Shown: positions 33,245-45,885, numbered from the stretch's first letter. The stretch: 64,000 nt of DNA from Cytidiella melzeri (GCA_022592445.1 JABYQR010000117.1:52818-116817), one strand, 5' to 3'. Translations and numbers: made by a program. Notes: generated by a model from the sequence alone, not told the origin.

Positions 33245-34450
33245 ATGCGGTTTTCAGCCTCACTCATCCTGCTCACCACCATTGTCACCGGTGCTTGCCA
33301 TATGGTAGCTGTGTCTGCCATCCCATGTGACAGCTCGGACAGGACACGCCCCACTTCGCCGCCACCTACAACGCATTGGAAAGGCAACATCCCCAATGTG
33401 CCCAGCCTGCGAAATGTACCCTGAAACAGTAGAACACTTCCTCTTACATTGCCCTGCATACGAGCAACACCGAGACTCCCTGGCATACGAACTGGGACAC
33501 CCTGCCCGCTCCATCCCGAACTTACTCAGCAACGCGCGAACCATCCGGCCGCTTTTCCGATACATCCACGCTACAGGTCGCTTCACGCGCGCCCTAGGAA
33601 CACTGTCTCTTCCGAAGGAGCTACTGACGAAGAAAAAGAAGGGGAACGGAGGCGCAGCAGGGAGAAACGCCGAGAGGACTTAGCAGAGAAGAGGAAGGGG
33701 CAGGAACACCACAAAAGAGAAGTACCATTAGTAACAGCACGAGCACAGAACTGACGAGGGACTACTCAGATAAAAACACGACACAACGAGCCATTGCAAG
33801 GAAGCAAATTCGGGGAAAGACCCCACCTTCATGTTCTCTTGCGCGACCTGAAGCTCAGAGGCTGGGGGAGTTTTGACGGGGAGTGGAGGACCACAACCCG
33901 GATTCCTGCTACCGCAAGAGGCAACTGCCCAGGGGACCAGCGTCCACCAGCAAAGGGTAGCAGGTTTAGATCCCAGCCTCTACCGTTAAGTCGGCGGAGC
34001 CTCTTGAGTCACCAGGCGCACTTTGTTTACCCTCTCACGATTCATAACTTACCTCACAGTAATGCCAAAATACCTCCGCCACACGTCTTGGGTATTAAAT
34101 TGCCCCTCACGCCATGTATCAGATTGCTTTTTAGACACGAAATCGTTTCCCAGTAACAGTAGCACGGATGTACTTTGTCTACCATAGGGCGCTGCCCTCG
34201 AGGACAATAAACAAGGAGGAAAAAAAAATGTGACAGCTCAGAATACCATGGTCCAACTTTCTCCATCAATTGTGTCAGTCCCAACTTGGAGAGACGGAGC
34301 CCATCTGGCACTGATAATGCACCTGCCATGCCACTAACTGAAGAGGATGCAAAAGGCGTAGAAAGCTGTCTCCACAATGTTTTTGTCAAAAACAAAAACA
34401 TAAGGTTGTTTTTTCCAGCATATAAAAAGGCAAAGGAATATATGGCTTGA
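33245..34450 (+). pseudogene. small secreted protein 1 (SSP1), disrupted by a non-LTR element
   Basis: ATG 33245 opens a signal-peptide-like start (MRFSASLILLTTIVTGACHM) that continues to Pro-Cys-Asp-Ser. At 33336 the frame is interrupted by a non-LTR insertion (33337-34227). It resumes at 34240 with EYHGPTFSINCVSPN and LTEEDAKGVESCLHNVFVKN, ending TGA 34448-34450. Ignoring the insertion it would encode about 100 residues, close to the 101 of SSP2 at 59309. The two share the signal peptide, PTF, and an 'EDA..' helix. After the TGA the same frame stays open for another 60 codons (DQEPRGLLLGAKWDFLK ...) to 34632, so the TGA may itself be a mutation. Function unknown. Confidence 0.65.
33337..34227 (+). 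mobile_element. 5'-truncated non-LTR retrotransposon (LINE) with 12-bp TSD
   Basis: 891-bp insertion flanked by direct repeats ATGTGACAGCTC (33325-33336 and 34228-34239) and ending in an A tract, as expected for target-primed reverse transcription. The 5' part encodes the end of ORF2 (ARTGHAPLRRHLQRIGKATS, then CPACEMYPETVEHFLLHCPA, a CCHC-like tail motif). The frame runs to 33683 and the rest is 3' UTR. It inserted in the sense orientation into SSP1. Confidence 0.88.
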
Positions 34451-34573
34451 GATCAGGAACCACGTGGTTTGCTTCTTGGGGCCAAGTGGGATTTCCTCAA
34501 GCATCGGGAGGCTAATGTTCAGAGCTTGGAGCTGGAAGATGTTTGGAAAGCACTTGGGTTGCATGACCACTAT

Positions 34574-34624
34574 CACTTGGTGGTTTACTCAGATCACTTG
34601 GTGGTTTACTCAGATCACTTGGTG
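34574..34624 (+). repeat. 21-bp direct repeat, 2.4 copies
   Basis: CACTTGGTGGTTTACTCAGA(T) is repeated at 34574-34594, 34595-34615 and partly 34616-34624. It is in the open frame that follows the SSP1 stop and adds seven residues per copy. Confidence 0.85.
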
Positions 34625-34632
34625 TTCTTAAA

Positions 34633-36360
34633 GTAGCAACTACTAAGAACTAAGCCCAAATAGTTCATTTCCACCCCCTCTGCTGTTTCCCTTTTCTCAA
34701 AGCGACTCTTCAATCATGTATCATGGTACTTTGGCCATACATACTTTGCTTCTGTACGTTTTTGAGTAGAGTAAAGGTGCTTGAAAATCAGCACATGAAA
34801 ATAACATTATACTTGTCAAAAGTTCAAATTTCCAGGGGAATGTCGAATGTCACATACAACGAATAAATAGTTTGCTAGCCATTATTTACAGCTTCTGAAG
34901 AATGAAGTAGGATTGTTCATTTGTAGTTGTAACATAGCTGTGCCAAAAGTGTGGGAATTTGATGGGCAATACACCCAGTAACAGTTCCTGTATCAGTCAA
35001 ATGAATGGAATTGATGGTACTACATTGACTCGAGTACTAGCCCTCCAACACTTTGCAATAGATCACAGTTTTCAATTAATACATTTTATACACCATAGAA
35101 TAGTGTTATGTCTTGCCAATGGGCTGGTAACAAGACTTGATGGAGTTGGGCCAACAAGTGGCAAGTTACAATTTCTGAACATTTGTACCTTTTTTTGTAT
35201 GTGGCTTATACTCAGTAACTTATAAGAGATATCAGGAAGTCTTATTGCTAGTCATTTGGCTGTGCAGTAGTTTTTGGTCTTTTTTTTTTCTATTGATGAT
35301 CAGTCCCTGGCCCTGTTGCTAGTGTGCTACCTCTGATGTCCAACCACTAAGCTCAATACCAGAATATTCATTCTTATGGCAGGGCACAAATATGTATGCC
35401 TTGCTACAAGATCATAGTGGTAGCTGCCCATGTCAAAGATGTGTCCTTGTCAGATGAATAGATTGGGACAATAGAGCTGGGAGAGTGTTAGAAGACTGAA
35501 AGAGGTGCTCAGTGAATGAGAAAACCATACTTCCATGTGAGCCAGTGTACTGTGTACTTGGCCACACATTAATGGGTAAATACACAAATAATTAAGCACA
35601 GTTGAAGAATGTTTTACAGCCTGGAGGCTAGTGCTATATATCATCTACTAGCGTAAGCAAGGCCGGGAAGCAAGCAAGTACCAATTCCTGAAAATGGAAT
35701 GAAATATCACTTTTTTGAGCCAGATTTGTAAGTAAACTTGCTGCTGGTAGCAGCTTGACTAAGTAATTTTGTTGTGAATGGTTTCTTTGATGAGTAATGC
35801 AAGCCAGCAGTTTGTCCTCACTGGAGCACGCAATCATTGAGGACAGGAGGAGGACTGTGCTGTGTGTTTCAAAGTGCAACAAAAGGGTGCAAGCACAGAA
35901 TGAAAACAGGTTTGTGGAGTAGAGCGTAAAGATGAAGGTTGTTTGACACATGTCTTCTTTGTAATGGTGTTGAACTATATCAGATAATCTAGATACAATC
36001 AGGGTAAACTGCAAGGAGCAGGGTTACAAGTGATCATATCACTGATAGCAAAAATTGAACAAGCCACATAGCCTGAAAAAGTTACTTGATCCATTGCCAC
36101 TGTTACTAAAAAAGAACCTCATTTAAAAAACAACTTTGTTTCCGTTAAGAACCACACCAAGTAATCTGGTCATGAATATGGACTGCAGTAAGGGCATTTG
36201 CTTATTTGTGACATCTTTGACAAGCAAACTTGATCTGGGATGAAGTGACTGTACTACAATCAGTAAGTTTGGGCGCAGGCCAAGGAGCCATACATTGATA
36301 TATGTAGTCAACAACGGTAGCCAGGAGCTTCATACATATATCTGATCATCAATTCTTTGT
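34633..36360. other. AT-rich region, nothing recognised
   Basis: AT-rich with many short, unrelated open frames on both strands (for example 35634-36014 minus). No protein family, RNA or terminal repeat is recognised. It is probably decayed transposon sequence. Confidence 0.4.
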
Positions 36361-36675
36361 GTGCAGCATTCACCGTTGATGCCCCAAAAGAAACAAAAAC
36401 TTGCTTCAAGAATGAAGAGCTTGAAGAGTGTCTCATCAGATCCACTCTCAGAGCATCGTACATGTGTCCTGTTGAGTGTCTGGAACTACCTCATCCCCAA
36501 TGAGACTGCCCCGGCCACAGGCTGGTGTTCTGATTGTGACTCCTGCCTAGAGAGCAACTTATGGATGTCAGAAAACTTTGTGGAACAATCAGATGCAGTG
36601 ATGCAACCATGTCATGTTATCCCCATTGAAAGTGCCACAGGCCGTGTTCTGATTGGTGATGTTCACAATTTCTAA
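36361..36675 (+). CDS. unrecognised ORF of 104 codons
   Basis: Frame MQHSPLMPQKKQKLASRMKS to ...GRVLIGDVHNF. It has a Cys pair in GWCSDCDSCLESNLW and a His/Cys later, but no known motif. The neighbourhood is repeat-like, so a transposon remnant is possible. Confidence 0.2.
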   Translation: MQHSPLMPQKKQKLASRMKSLKSVSSDPLSEHRTCVLLSVWNYLIPNETAPATGWCSDCDSCLESNLWMSENFVEQSDAVMQPCHVIPIESATGRVLIGDVHNF

Positions 36676-36996
36676 CAAATACTCATAACTAACATCATAC
36701 TTTTTTCTTTTCTCTTCATGATCATACAGACCTCATTCCACCCCAAGCCCGACCCCTCCAACCTCAAAACCCCACAAACTCATCCAAAGCAAAACAACAA
36801 GAACAATACTTTTCTTCTCTTCTCTTCTCTGCTTCTTTTCCGCATTCTTGCTTTCCCATCGCTGTTTTTATTTTATTTTGTTTCTTTCTATACACAAAAT
36901 ACGAGTTACAATTTATCGAGTTACAACTATGTGACGACAAAAAAAAAAGAAAGCCAGGATTTCTCAACTATCAAACGTCTAGGAGTGTTCAAAGCC

Positions 36997-37023
36997 AAAA
37001 AAAAAAAAAAAAAAAAAAAAAAA
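36997..37023 (+). repeat. A27 homopolymer
   Basis: Twenty-seven consecutive A residues. It could be the tail of a retroposed sequence or simple slippage. No target duplication was found around it. Confidence 0.9.
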
Positions 37024-37696
37024 CAGGGGAGAGCTGTATCGAACAGACAAACCAACAAAAGAAGAAACACTACAAAAACGAAAAGCCGTCAACGTCAACG
37101 TCAACGTCGATGCTAGCATAAGGAACGTACGAACACTTGATTTCCTGTATCTTATCATGATTTTATCTTTGTTTGAGTATGGTTTTGGGAGTTCTTGTCG
37201 TGGCGGTGACGCGGGAAGAACAGCCCAAGAAAAAAAAAGGAAGGAGACTTTTGACAAAGCAAGTAAAAAGAATTTCGGCACAACGAGGATAGAGAGAGAG
37301 TGAGAGGGAGAGGATTTTTGAAAAGGAGACACCGAAAGCAAAAAGCAAAGCAAAAAGCCTCGAGAACGAACGAAGGATCCAAGAAGAACCAAGAGGATGG
37401 AGTGGGAACCCCTCGAGCCGAGCCGAGTTGCGTGAAAAGCCTGGTGCGATGGATGGATGGACGACGGAGAAACGACAGAGGGGTGGCGGCGCGATGTATG
37501 GACAAGGGGATTTTTGAGAGGGGGTTCACCAGAGTTTGAGCGCGAATAATTTTGACGACAGTGTTGGTTGGACGATGACGAAATTGGACAGCGCGAGAGA
37601 GAGGGAGCGAGATAGAGAGAGCGAAAAAGAGAATGTGATATGCATACAACGGGTTGGAGAGATGATGGTACGCAAAGTTGGTTGGGTGCAAGCTGC

Positions 37697-37730
37697 GGGG
37701 GGGAGGGGGGGGGGTGGGGGGGGGGGGGGG
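37697..37730 (+). repeat. G-rich homopolymer run
   Basis: Almost uninterrupted G (single A and T interruptions) over 34 bp, able to form G-quadruplex structures on the plus strand. Confidence 0.88.
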
Positions 37731-38115
37731 CGGAAGGATTAAAGTGTGGAAACTGTGTGCCGTGGTCGATACGATACGATAAAAAAATCCAGAAAGCGCG
37801 CTCCGAAGCGAGGCGGAGGCGGGGAGAAACAGCGGAGTTGTCGTAAAAGAAAAAAAAAAGGGAGCGTGAGACGTCTTTTGCATCAAAAATCGAGACGTGG
37901 ATGGGAAAAACAAACACAAAAAAAGGGGGACCGTGAGAGGCTGGGAATTATCCTCAGCTTGTTTGTTTGTTCATGTACTGTGTGTAATCCAACAACGCCA
38001 CGTCCATTCCAATAAGATATCGAAATAAAGGAGCAAGGGAGGCGGTAAGCAATAATTCAGCGCTCGAACCACTGCGGCGCTCGCGCGCGCTGTTCATGCA
38101 TGCTTGAATGTACGC

Positions 38116-40384
38116 CTAGTTCACATATCGCCAAGCCAGGCCAACTTGCCCTACGCCCTTAACATGAACCTGAGGGCCAAGCCGACAAACCTGCAACAAA
38201 ACAACGACAAGTGACAAATTTCAGCATTTGCGCGCATAAACAAACAACGGACACAGTGTGGACGAGAAAAAAAAAAAGAGGGCAGACTAACCATTTCCGC
38301 CACCTCGCACTCGCGCCAATACACGTGCACGTTCCCGTTCTCCTTCCGCTCAAAGCGCCTCACGACGCCAAAACCCTCGCACCAGCCGAGCAGAGCCTCC
38401 TCGCGGAGTTTCTGTTCACGCTCACGACGAGCGGCAGCCATGTGCGCCTGACCCATGTCTTCTTCCGAATACTCGTCCGACTCGGCGGGAGAGCAGGTCA
38501 CGATGACCTTCCGTTTACGTCTCCGAATCGTCTTGCGCGCCAGCGTGCTGAACAAGGACTCTTGCTTCAGCGGGAGGAACGAAGGCGGCGGAGGCGCAGG
38601 CGCGCTAAGAGACCCCGAGTCGATACAAGCCGACTCGTAGAGATCATCAATGATGCTGACATCGGCGTTGTCAGACATGTCAGGCATGAAAGACACAGGT
38701 GAGAATGTCGGAGAAGCGGACCCAAAGGGATCCAATGCCGAGATGTCTTGTTGAGAGTCTCCAGGTGTAGCTAACGAAGCATCAGACGTAGAGGACGTTG
38801 ACGTCGTCGAGACCGTCGCCGAGATCTGCTGAGACGTATACACCGAATGGCTCGTTCGCCTCGAACTCGTTTTCAACGACATCATGCTGGGTTTCGAGGA
38901 AAGAACGCCAAAGTCAGTGTCCTGCGGGGTTGCCGGGGCAAACTCGTCTCGTGTCGGAGAGGTCGATTGCTTCCCTAGCGAACCTGCCCGTGCACGGGAG
39001 ATGAAACTCATCAAGCGGTCTCGCTTTCTTGGTTTGGCAGGGGACGTCTGAGCAGACTCTACGACCAGCTTCGAAAGCACTGGCCGTTCGACGCACTTGG
39101 GCTCATTAGAGTCGATGGACCAACGAGAGGCAGATGGCTTGAGGGACGGCGACGGAAGAAGGTTGACAGAGGACTCGAAAGGAGATCTGACAGATGCCGC
39201 GAGAGAAGCTTGGGAGGGTTGATGGGATAGTACGGGAGATGCGGGTGTTTGAGCCAGTTCAGCAAGTGCCCGAAGGTGGGGAGTCGACGTGGAGTTGGCC
39301 AAGGTGAGATTGGGGCGTCGCTTTCGTGGAGGACTGCCATCCGAGGCCAGTGCCTGAAGTGCATCAACGCTGCTCCGGCGTAGCGGTAGATGCGTGAGAG
39401 TTTTTGTATCAGTACTCGCGCGAGGACTCCCAGTGCTTGTGACGATCACACCGCTGCGTTTTGCAGTCTCGGAATCGCGCTCTGAGAGCAAAGAAAGAGT
39501 GGAAGAGATGGATGGGAAAGCGGCGTGTGTGTGACCACGCGGTGCGCTTGTCGAAGGCGGCCTAGAGCGGGGCTTGGGTTGCGAGTTGGGAGAGATTGAA
39601 GCGCGAGGTGACGACGACGGTGTCGATGGCGGGGTTACGGGCGAGTAGGAGAGACGCGGTGTCGAAGGTGGAGGCGGAAGAGGCTGGAAAAAAATGAAAT
39701 AACAATTAAGGGTGATTAGCATCGGTTGCTTCCCGTGTAGCATTAAAGTGCTCGTCTCCCACAACCCGACGGTCTGGACACTCGGCGGTGGAAAAGACAA
39801 AATCGAGTGTCTGATTCACACGAGAGGGAAGCGACGCTATACCTATTCGGGAACGGGGACGCCGCAAACAGCCGAACATGGACATCATCCGCGAGGCGCG
39901 CGGTGTCATCTGCACACGAACGCCACGAAGAAAAAAAAGACCGACGAACGCTTTCGAGCGCAGGAAAAGCGTGCCGGGTATGGAGAATCAGGTGTCCCCA
40001 TAAACACCGGAAGAACAACAACAACGACGCGTGAAAAAAATCACTCACTTTGTCGCGGTCACTGTCATACGAGAATGAGCCGAGGAGGGGACTCGCAGGA
40101 TGCGAAGTTGCAGGAGTGAAGAGAGCAGGGTCGTAGAGGCAAGGATCGCACGCGTCTGCGTCTTCCTCTTCTACAACAACAACAATGATTGTTCGAATGA
40201 CGCGTCTCAAAAGTGGAACAAGAAAGTGTAACTCACCAAAGTCGTAGGGACCCAAGACGGCATGGTCTGTTTCTTTCACAGGCCAGTTGTACTCACCCCA
40301 CGTCGCGTCTTCACCGATAGATAGACGACCGAGGATGTCCAAGGCGGCGGATACATCAAAAGGCGACTTGCAGCGACCGTCCAT
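38116..40384 (-). CDS. serine-rich hypothetical protein, four exons
   Basis: Four exons placed: 40237-40384, 40049-40170, 38292-39683 and 38116-38190, with consistent phases and a total of 578 residues. The N-terminus (MDGRCKSPFDVSAALDILGR) is ordered-looking. Residues about 95-380 are Ser/Pro/Thr rich and probably disordered, with many SP/TP sites. Near the C-terminus are a basic cluster (RKTIRRRKRKVIV), an acidic patch (SDEYSEEDM) and a conserved-looking end (GWCEGFGVVRRFERKENGNV, HVYWRECEVAEM). The third exon could be misread as a 549-codon ORF from 39800. The 365-nt second intron is long for this genome and may hide an exon. No domain recognised; possibly a phospho-regulated, fungus-specific protein. 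Confidence 0.68.
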
Positions 40385-43300
40385 GACCTAGACTTGTATT
40401 TTTTTAGTGGTCACGCGCCCCTTGTGGTTGGTTGCATCACGTACTAGTATAGAAGATGTGCCTTGCTTCGCATGCGCTTGGGTTGTGGGTGACTCGGGTG
40501 TTGGTGTTGTTCGCAGCACGAGTCAGAGCGGACGGAATGAGGCGGCGGGGGTGGGGGAAGTAGCCAAGGAGGAGAAGAAGTGAAGAGGTGGGTATTTGAG
40601 CGAGGCGGGTGATGTCTCCCTTCCTTCCATCAGCCCTGTGCTCGCGAAGGAAGCCCCCAGATCGTAAAGTTCAATCTGACAAACGGAAATCTACAGATTC
40701 ATCCCCTTACGTATATCGGCTCGCTCTCGGTCTCGTAAAAGAAGGAAAGTACGAAACAGAACCGGAGAACCCCGCCCAATACTACACGTGTTCAAATGCC
40801 AGCTGCTCAATATCCTCCGAATTTCCCTCGACATCGTCCTCGCCGTTCAACGCAGGTTGCGTCGTGTTAGTCCTTCGACAATAAAACCCTCTTCCATTCG
40901 TCGGCGGCATCTGAGACATCACTCTTCTAGTAGCAATGGTTGAGTACACGTACCCCCGTGAGGAACTGAACGCGAGACAGAACTCTTTTTTTTTCGCGAC
41001 GAGACATGGCCGTTTTGCCGACATTTCTCTCGTGAAGGAAGAAGGCAACCGTCGAGGACCTGCCACCCATCCAGTTGCTGTACCTGGGCGGAGACCCATG
41101 CCATGGAATGATGTACAGCTGTAAGGACACGTCGTGAGTCTTTACACCAGTCGCTGATCGTCACGATAGCCTTGATTGCTGGTTATCACAGACCCGCTTG
41201 CAAGCACTGTTTCACCACCCCCTCCATGTTTCGTATAGCATTCTGACTAACCGACACCGGCTGCGATGTATACCCGCCATTCAACCTGAGACGAGGGCTG
41301 GGGCTTGTCCCTCCTCGTCCTTTGTGGCACCGCAGTCTTGTACTCGAAAACGGTCAATTTTTCCACGCTTTGGACAGCGGATTCCACTTCGCGGCGCATA
41401 TGGCGACATGTCAATGTCATGGACAAACTCAAAAAATCTCTCGCGACGAACTGAACTCTGTGGTCCACTTGTCCCCGTTAAATGAGAGTTCATAAGTACT
41501 TGCGGTCCTGCCGAAAACGCTCTGCCGTCATCCCGACGGACATGGGAGGCATGCATGGAACCCAACTGGATTCATGGATCCATGGATTTGTTCGTCTCTC
41601 TCGCACTGTTTTCTCTTCTTTGCAGTCAATTGATTATATCCACACTTCCAACCCTGTACTGTTCCAGGTGGGATCTCGAGAACACGGGGGGGGGGGCCTT
41701 ACTACTCTCCGCTATGTGAGAAGTGAAACGAGTAAGGCTGTCTGCTGTGCCATATGTCCAATCACATCTCATCTTCCCGACGTGCAAAGGCTTTGTTCCA
41801 GACGGATCGTCTTACCTAGCCACGGAGAAAGCATCTATAATCATAGTTCTGTCGTCGTACCGTACGTCCATGTCTCGACTAGTGAGTGAGTATCGATGTT
41901 TACCTTTCTGCCGCCCTCCATCTCACTCGATTCTCGATTCACACATCTTTTCCCTCTTCTGTCAATGGCCATGAAAGACCGATCTGCCCAAAGTCCCTCA
42001 GGGGCATCGGGACTGGCATGGGTCCATGCCAATGCAATCCACTTTCGCCTCCACATGACACCGTACATACATGCTGTGATTGTGTTCTGCTCGTAACCTT
42101 CGGCGATGTATCACGCCAAGTAAGCAAAGACTGTATACGTACCACCACACCGTGCCTCCTATTCAACTCTGCGAGCGATGGTACTCTATCAGTAAGCGAC
42201 ATATCTCACCGCACCAGACGAGACCAATCCATTCCAAACCATTCTCACAGATCGAGGTACGATTCCAACGACTGTCGATGGGTACTGAACGTGAACTCTC
42301 CTCCCTACCTCGAGTGGCTCCATAGAACATGCCGTTGCACGTTGAAGCACATGCCAAAAGGCGGAGCTGGATCCCCTCCCCCCACCCCCCCCCCCCTCCT
42401 TGAACTCGGACTCGAACGCGAAAAACCAAAACCTTCTTCTACGGGCCCCGATTGCGATCCCCAGTTCAGCGGGGTGTTTTTTGCAGCAGTGTTCACCCCC
42501 CTCGTGCAGTTCCTGAAGTCGGTACGGCGAGCTCGGATACGAAACGAAAAACGAAGTTGGGCGGAGTAGGCAACGTCTCGATTGACTTTTTCTCTCTCTC
42601 TCTTACACACTCACTCTCACAATCTGTGCGTCCCGCTCACTCTGTCCAAGTAAACTGTCACTAGTCACCGTGTAGCAGACAGATTCCGGTTCCACTGAAC
42701 AGGTTGAATAGAAACTGTGTGGCATGTCGTTTTGGTTTGGAACACCGTATGCCGCCGGCTGTGTTCCTCTACTTTAGCGCTCCTGTGTCTGTTTTTCGGC
42801 GAGCTCCTTCGGGTCCCGGCTCTCAGATACACTTTCCTTTTTATTTTTATTTTTGGCTGTGCACACTGTAGACAACCCGACTACGAGCTACGCCAAAAAT
42901 CGACCTTTTGTTTCCACTCATACTCATACTCGACGGCTTCTAGCTCAACAGCTTTCACAGTCCACACCTTCCAGAAGACGCCATCTGTGGAGGGGGGGAC
43001 CGAAGGCAGCTCAACTATTGAAGAAGCGAGAACTTCGAGGATGATGCTCTCGAGCGTAAGCTTCAACACGCGGCTTTTCATTTTTGACTTTCCAAGGGCG
43101 GAACGAGGCTTCTTCGTGATGCTCCCATTTTTTTTCTTCTTCTCTCGACGAGTGATTGTATATAATGCATGTACATGTGTGTGTGTGGAGGCTGCATCAA
43201 GCATGTGCTGCTGCTGGTGGTTTTTTCTTTTTTTCTTCTTTTTTTCACCCAGTTGTTTCGCGTGGTGATGATCATGAAGGAATTAAAAGCGCTGGGGGGT

Positions 43301-45885
43301 ATGACTACTTAATTAGGGGGAAACTGCTGTGCTCCTTTTTTTTGGGGGTGGACGCGGACCGCTCACTCACTGAGAATAATTGTATTATACCCACGCCAAG
43401 ATTCTGTCCCCCTCATGTATTCGTTGGAAGAACATGGACGGTGCAGAGTCTCGACTTGCGTACCACGTATGTGAGCCAGTTCGTTCATCGGTCGTACAAC
43501 GTGGCCTGCTGCATATATATTCCCTCCCGTTCGTAGAGAAATAGGAATATTAATATAAAACGCGAAACGGGAGTTTTGCAGTTATCGCCCAAAGTCACGA
43601 CATCACGAGGACCCGTGTGGCACGAGACGAATTCAAGGTGCGAGGACGTCCTGAATCCGCCGTACTGTACCCCTTACTTTGAGCTCATAGAATGCCGATT
43701 CCGTACAATTAAATGTATACTGTACATCCCGGAGCAACTCTGCGGGTGGAGGACAGCCCGAGGTACGTGCACGTGGAGACTATTGACTACATATACAAGG
43801 TTGAGGGGTGCTCTTTTTTTTTTTTCTCGAACCCATTGAATATTGATAATATTGAGACGTGTGAGCTTTCGCTGTCGAGTTTTCCTCCGTGTCAAAGAGG
43901 TGAGTGACATCTTTCGCTGAAGTGTTGAACCACGAGGGGTTGTAGGTCTATGAAAAAAAAAAAGAAACAGCGTCATGGGCCATTGCAATTGGATGTATGT
44001 AGTTCGCAAAACGGACCAAAAAAACCAAAAAACCAGTTCTACTCGAAGCTCTCTGAACCCCCAAATGAGAGTGAGTGTCAAAGACCACAGTGTCTTCCAG
44101 CCCCCGCCTCTTCCACAAAGTAGTAACATGCTTTTTCTTTCTCGAATTTAATGTAAAGGCAAATCCCAGCTGTGTGGCACCTCCATCCCGGGCCACGGTC
44201 GGACACGAACAGCCTCAAATCGACTCTCTTTCTTTCTTTTCTTTTCTTTTCTTTTCTTTTTTTTTCCGACGTCTACTAAGTTACTGTACTGTGGAACCGA
44301 GCAAGCAAGAGACCGACCATCACACCGTCTCCCGAATTCAACTAGGCACTGCTATGATACGTACGTACAGTACAGTACGATGCGCAGCAGTAAGCTCAAG
44401 TACTTACATTACCTTTTCGAAAGTCTGGTGTACGTACGTACGAATTCGAAAGCTGAAACTGCGACGGGCGACATTCGCGGGAGAGTTCTTTAGCATACCA
44501 TGGCCCGGTACTAAAGGTTAAGCTTCTCTCTCACGAGTCAGGATGAGATAACTAGCACTGTACGGTACGTTCGGTTTCCTGATTCTTCAAGTTGAAAGAG
44601 CTGATAGTATTGAATATCACTTCGAGTAGATTGTTTTTGTTTCTGTTAGGTTCCATGATAGAGTGGGATGGAATATTCGGGTACCGGTGTTGTGTGAGTG
44701 CGTCGTGCGAGTGAGTGAGAAATAATTACGTATTGCGGCCTGCGAGGTTCTTTCATGTTTCAATGCAGGAGGGCTATATATCCTATTTAGGTTGAGAACT
44801 GTTTCCTTCCGTTCAGTACATCTTGCGGAAAGAGCACTGTGGCACTTTGGCACTTTGGCACGCATACGCTCAAACTCCAAAACCTCATCAATATCCAACA
44901 CGAAAGCTAATTAAGCATATTTGTATTCGCACTTTCACTTGTACGTAGTGGAAAGCTTTGTTGCAATTGGACACAGTGTGTAATGTGCAATGCTTCTTCC
45001 ACCAAACAAACTTACTCTCCGTCGTCATCAGTCATCATGCATCAGGAGGGAGGCGGCGTTTTGATTTTGGCTCGCTCAGGATCTGCCACTTCTTCCTCTT
45101 CCCTCGCCCCCTTCCCCCTGTAATTCGAATTAGTATCATCGGCCTGTCTAAAAAGCTTGTACATATGTAGTGAACAAAGTATATCGAGAGGATAGTAATT
45201 ATAATAAAAACAAGTGGACAAAGCTTTTTGTCCCCGGTACTGTAGCAACAAATTGTCTCACGTACTACGTCTTCTAGCTCGAAGATGCACGTCGGACAAG
45301 TGTCTCCGAACCGGGCAATGATATCAGATAAACATTGTTGTTCTCATCCATTTGCGCTGCCGTGATCCGTTGGGGAACCTGCAGTAAGTACTCATGCATG
45401 GAGACCTAAATCCTCGTGACCATTCAACATACAGCAGCTTGTCGTAATAGTTAGGACGCCGGCTGGGAAATCATATACATACATTGTGGACATTGGGCAA
45501 CCACCTCCAGCTCGCGCCCAATTCCTTGTAATACTAACACTGGCAATGACCGTCTCCGTATATACACCCACAAGCGTTGTTACGTTCTATATCCGCAGAG
45601 GGCTATCCCACGCAGTCCTTCCCTGCCAGAGTCTGTCAAGGCATGTCTAATATGCGCGTTCATCGGAAGTGAAGGATATAGAGTGGGATCCTACTTACTG
45701 TATAGCGGTGTATGTCACGTTGTTCTTCTAACACCAAAAAAAACGCCCGTCACAATCTCAGCGTACGCGTTCTATACAGATCACCCAAGTTCTATATTCT
45801 CAGAAGAGTAGTAGAGACACAGCCTCCGATGAACAAACGGATTCCACAATTACTTGAGCAAAGAGTTTTTTTCTGCTTGTGGTTT
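40385..45885. other. 5.5-kb region without a recognised gene
   Basis: Lies between the starts of the serine-rich gene and the 3' end of TF2. Composition is mixed with many homopolymers (T-rich at 43220-43250, C run near 42380-42400). Open frames up to about 180 codons (42717-43268) are T-driven and low complexity. A real but diverged multi-exon gene cannot be excluded. Confidence 0.45.
44229..44265 (+). repeat. (CTTTT)n microsatellite
   Basis: Tandem CTTTT/TCTTT units ending in a T run. Confidence 0.85.

Larger units (their letters stand above)
36676..38115. other. intergenic with long homopolymer tracts
   Basis: Region 3' to the hypothetical gene on the minus strand. A run of 27 A lies at 36997-37023 and a nearly pure G run at 37697-37730. 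The purine-rich plus strand produces long low-complexity frames that are not credible genes. Confidence 0.55.

Noticed and set aside
36718..37919. Long frames of Ser/Phe/Pro or Lys/Arg on both strands
   Set aside because: They derive from polypurine/polypyrimidine DNA and the A and G homopolymers; composition is low complexity and no splice structure fits.
42717..43268. 183-codon frame on the plus strand
   Set aside because: Phe/Cys/Ser runs from T-rich DNA, no family resemblance, and the opposite strand is also open.
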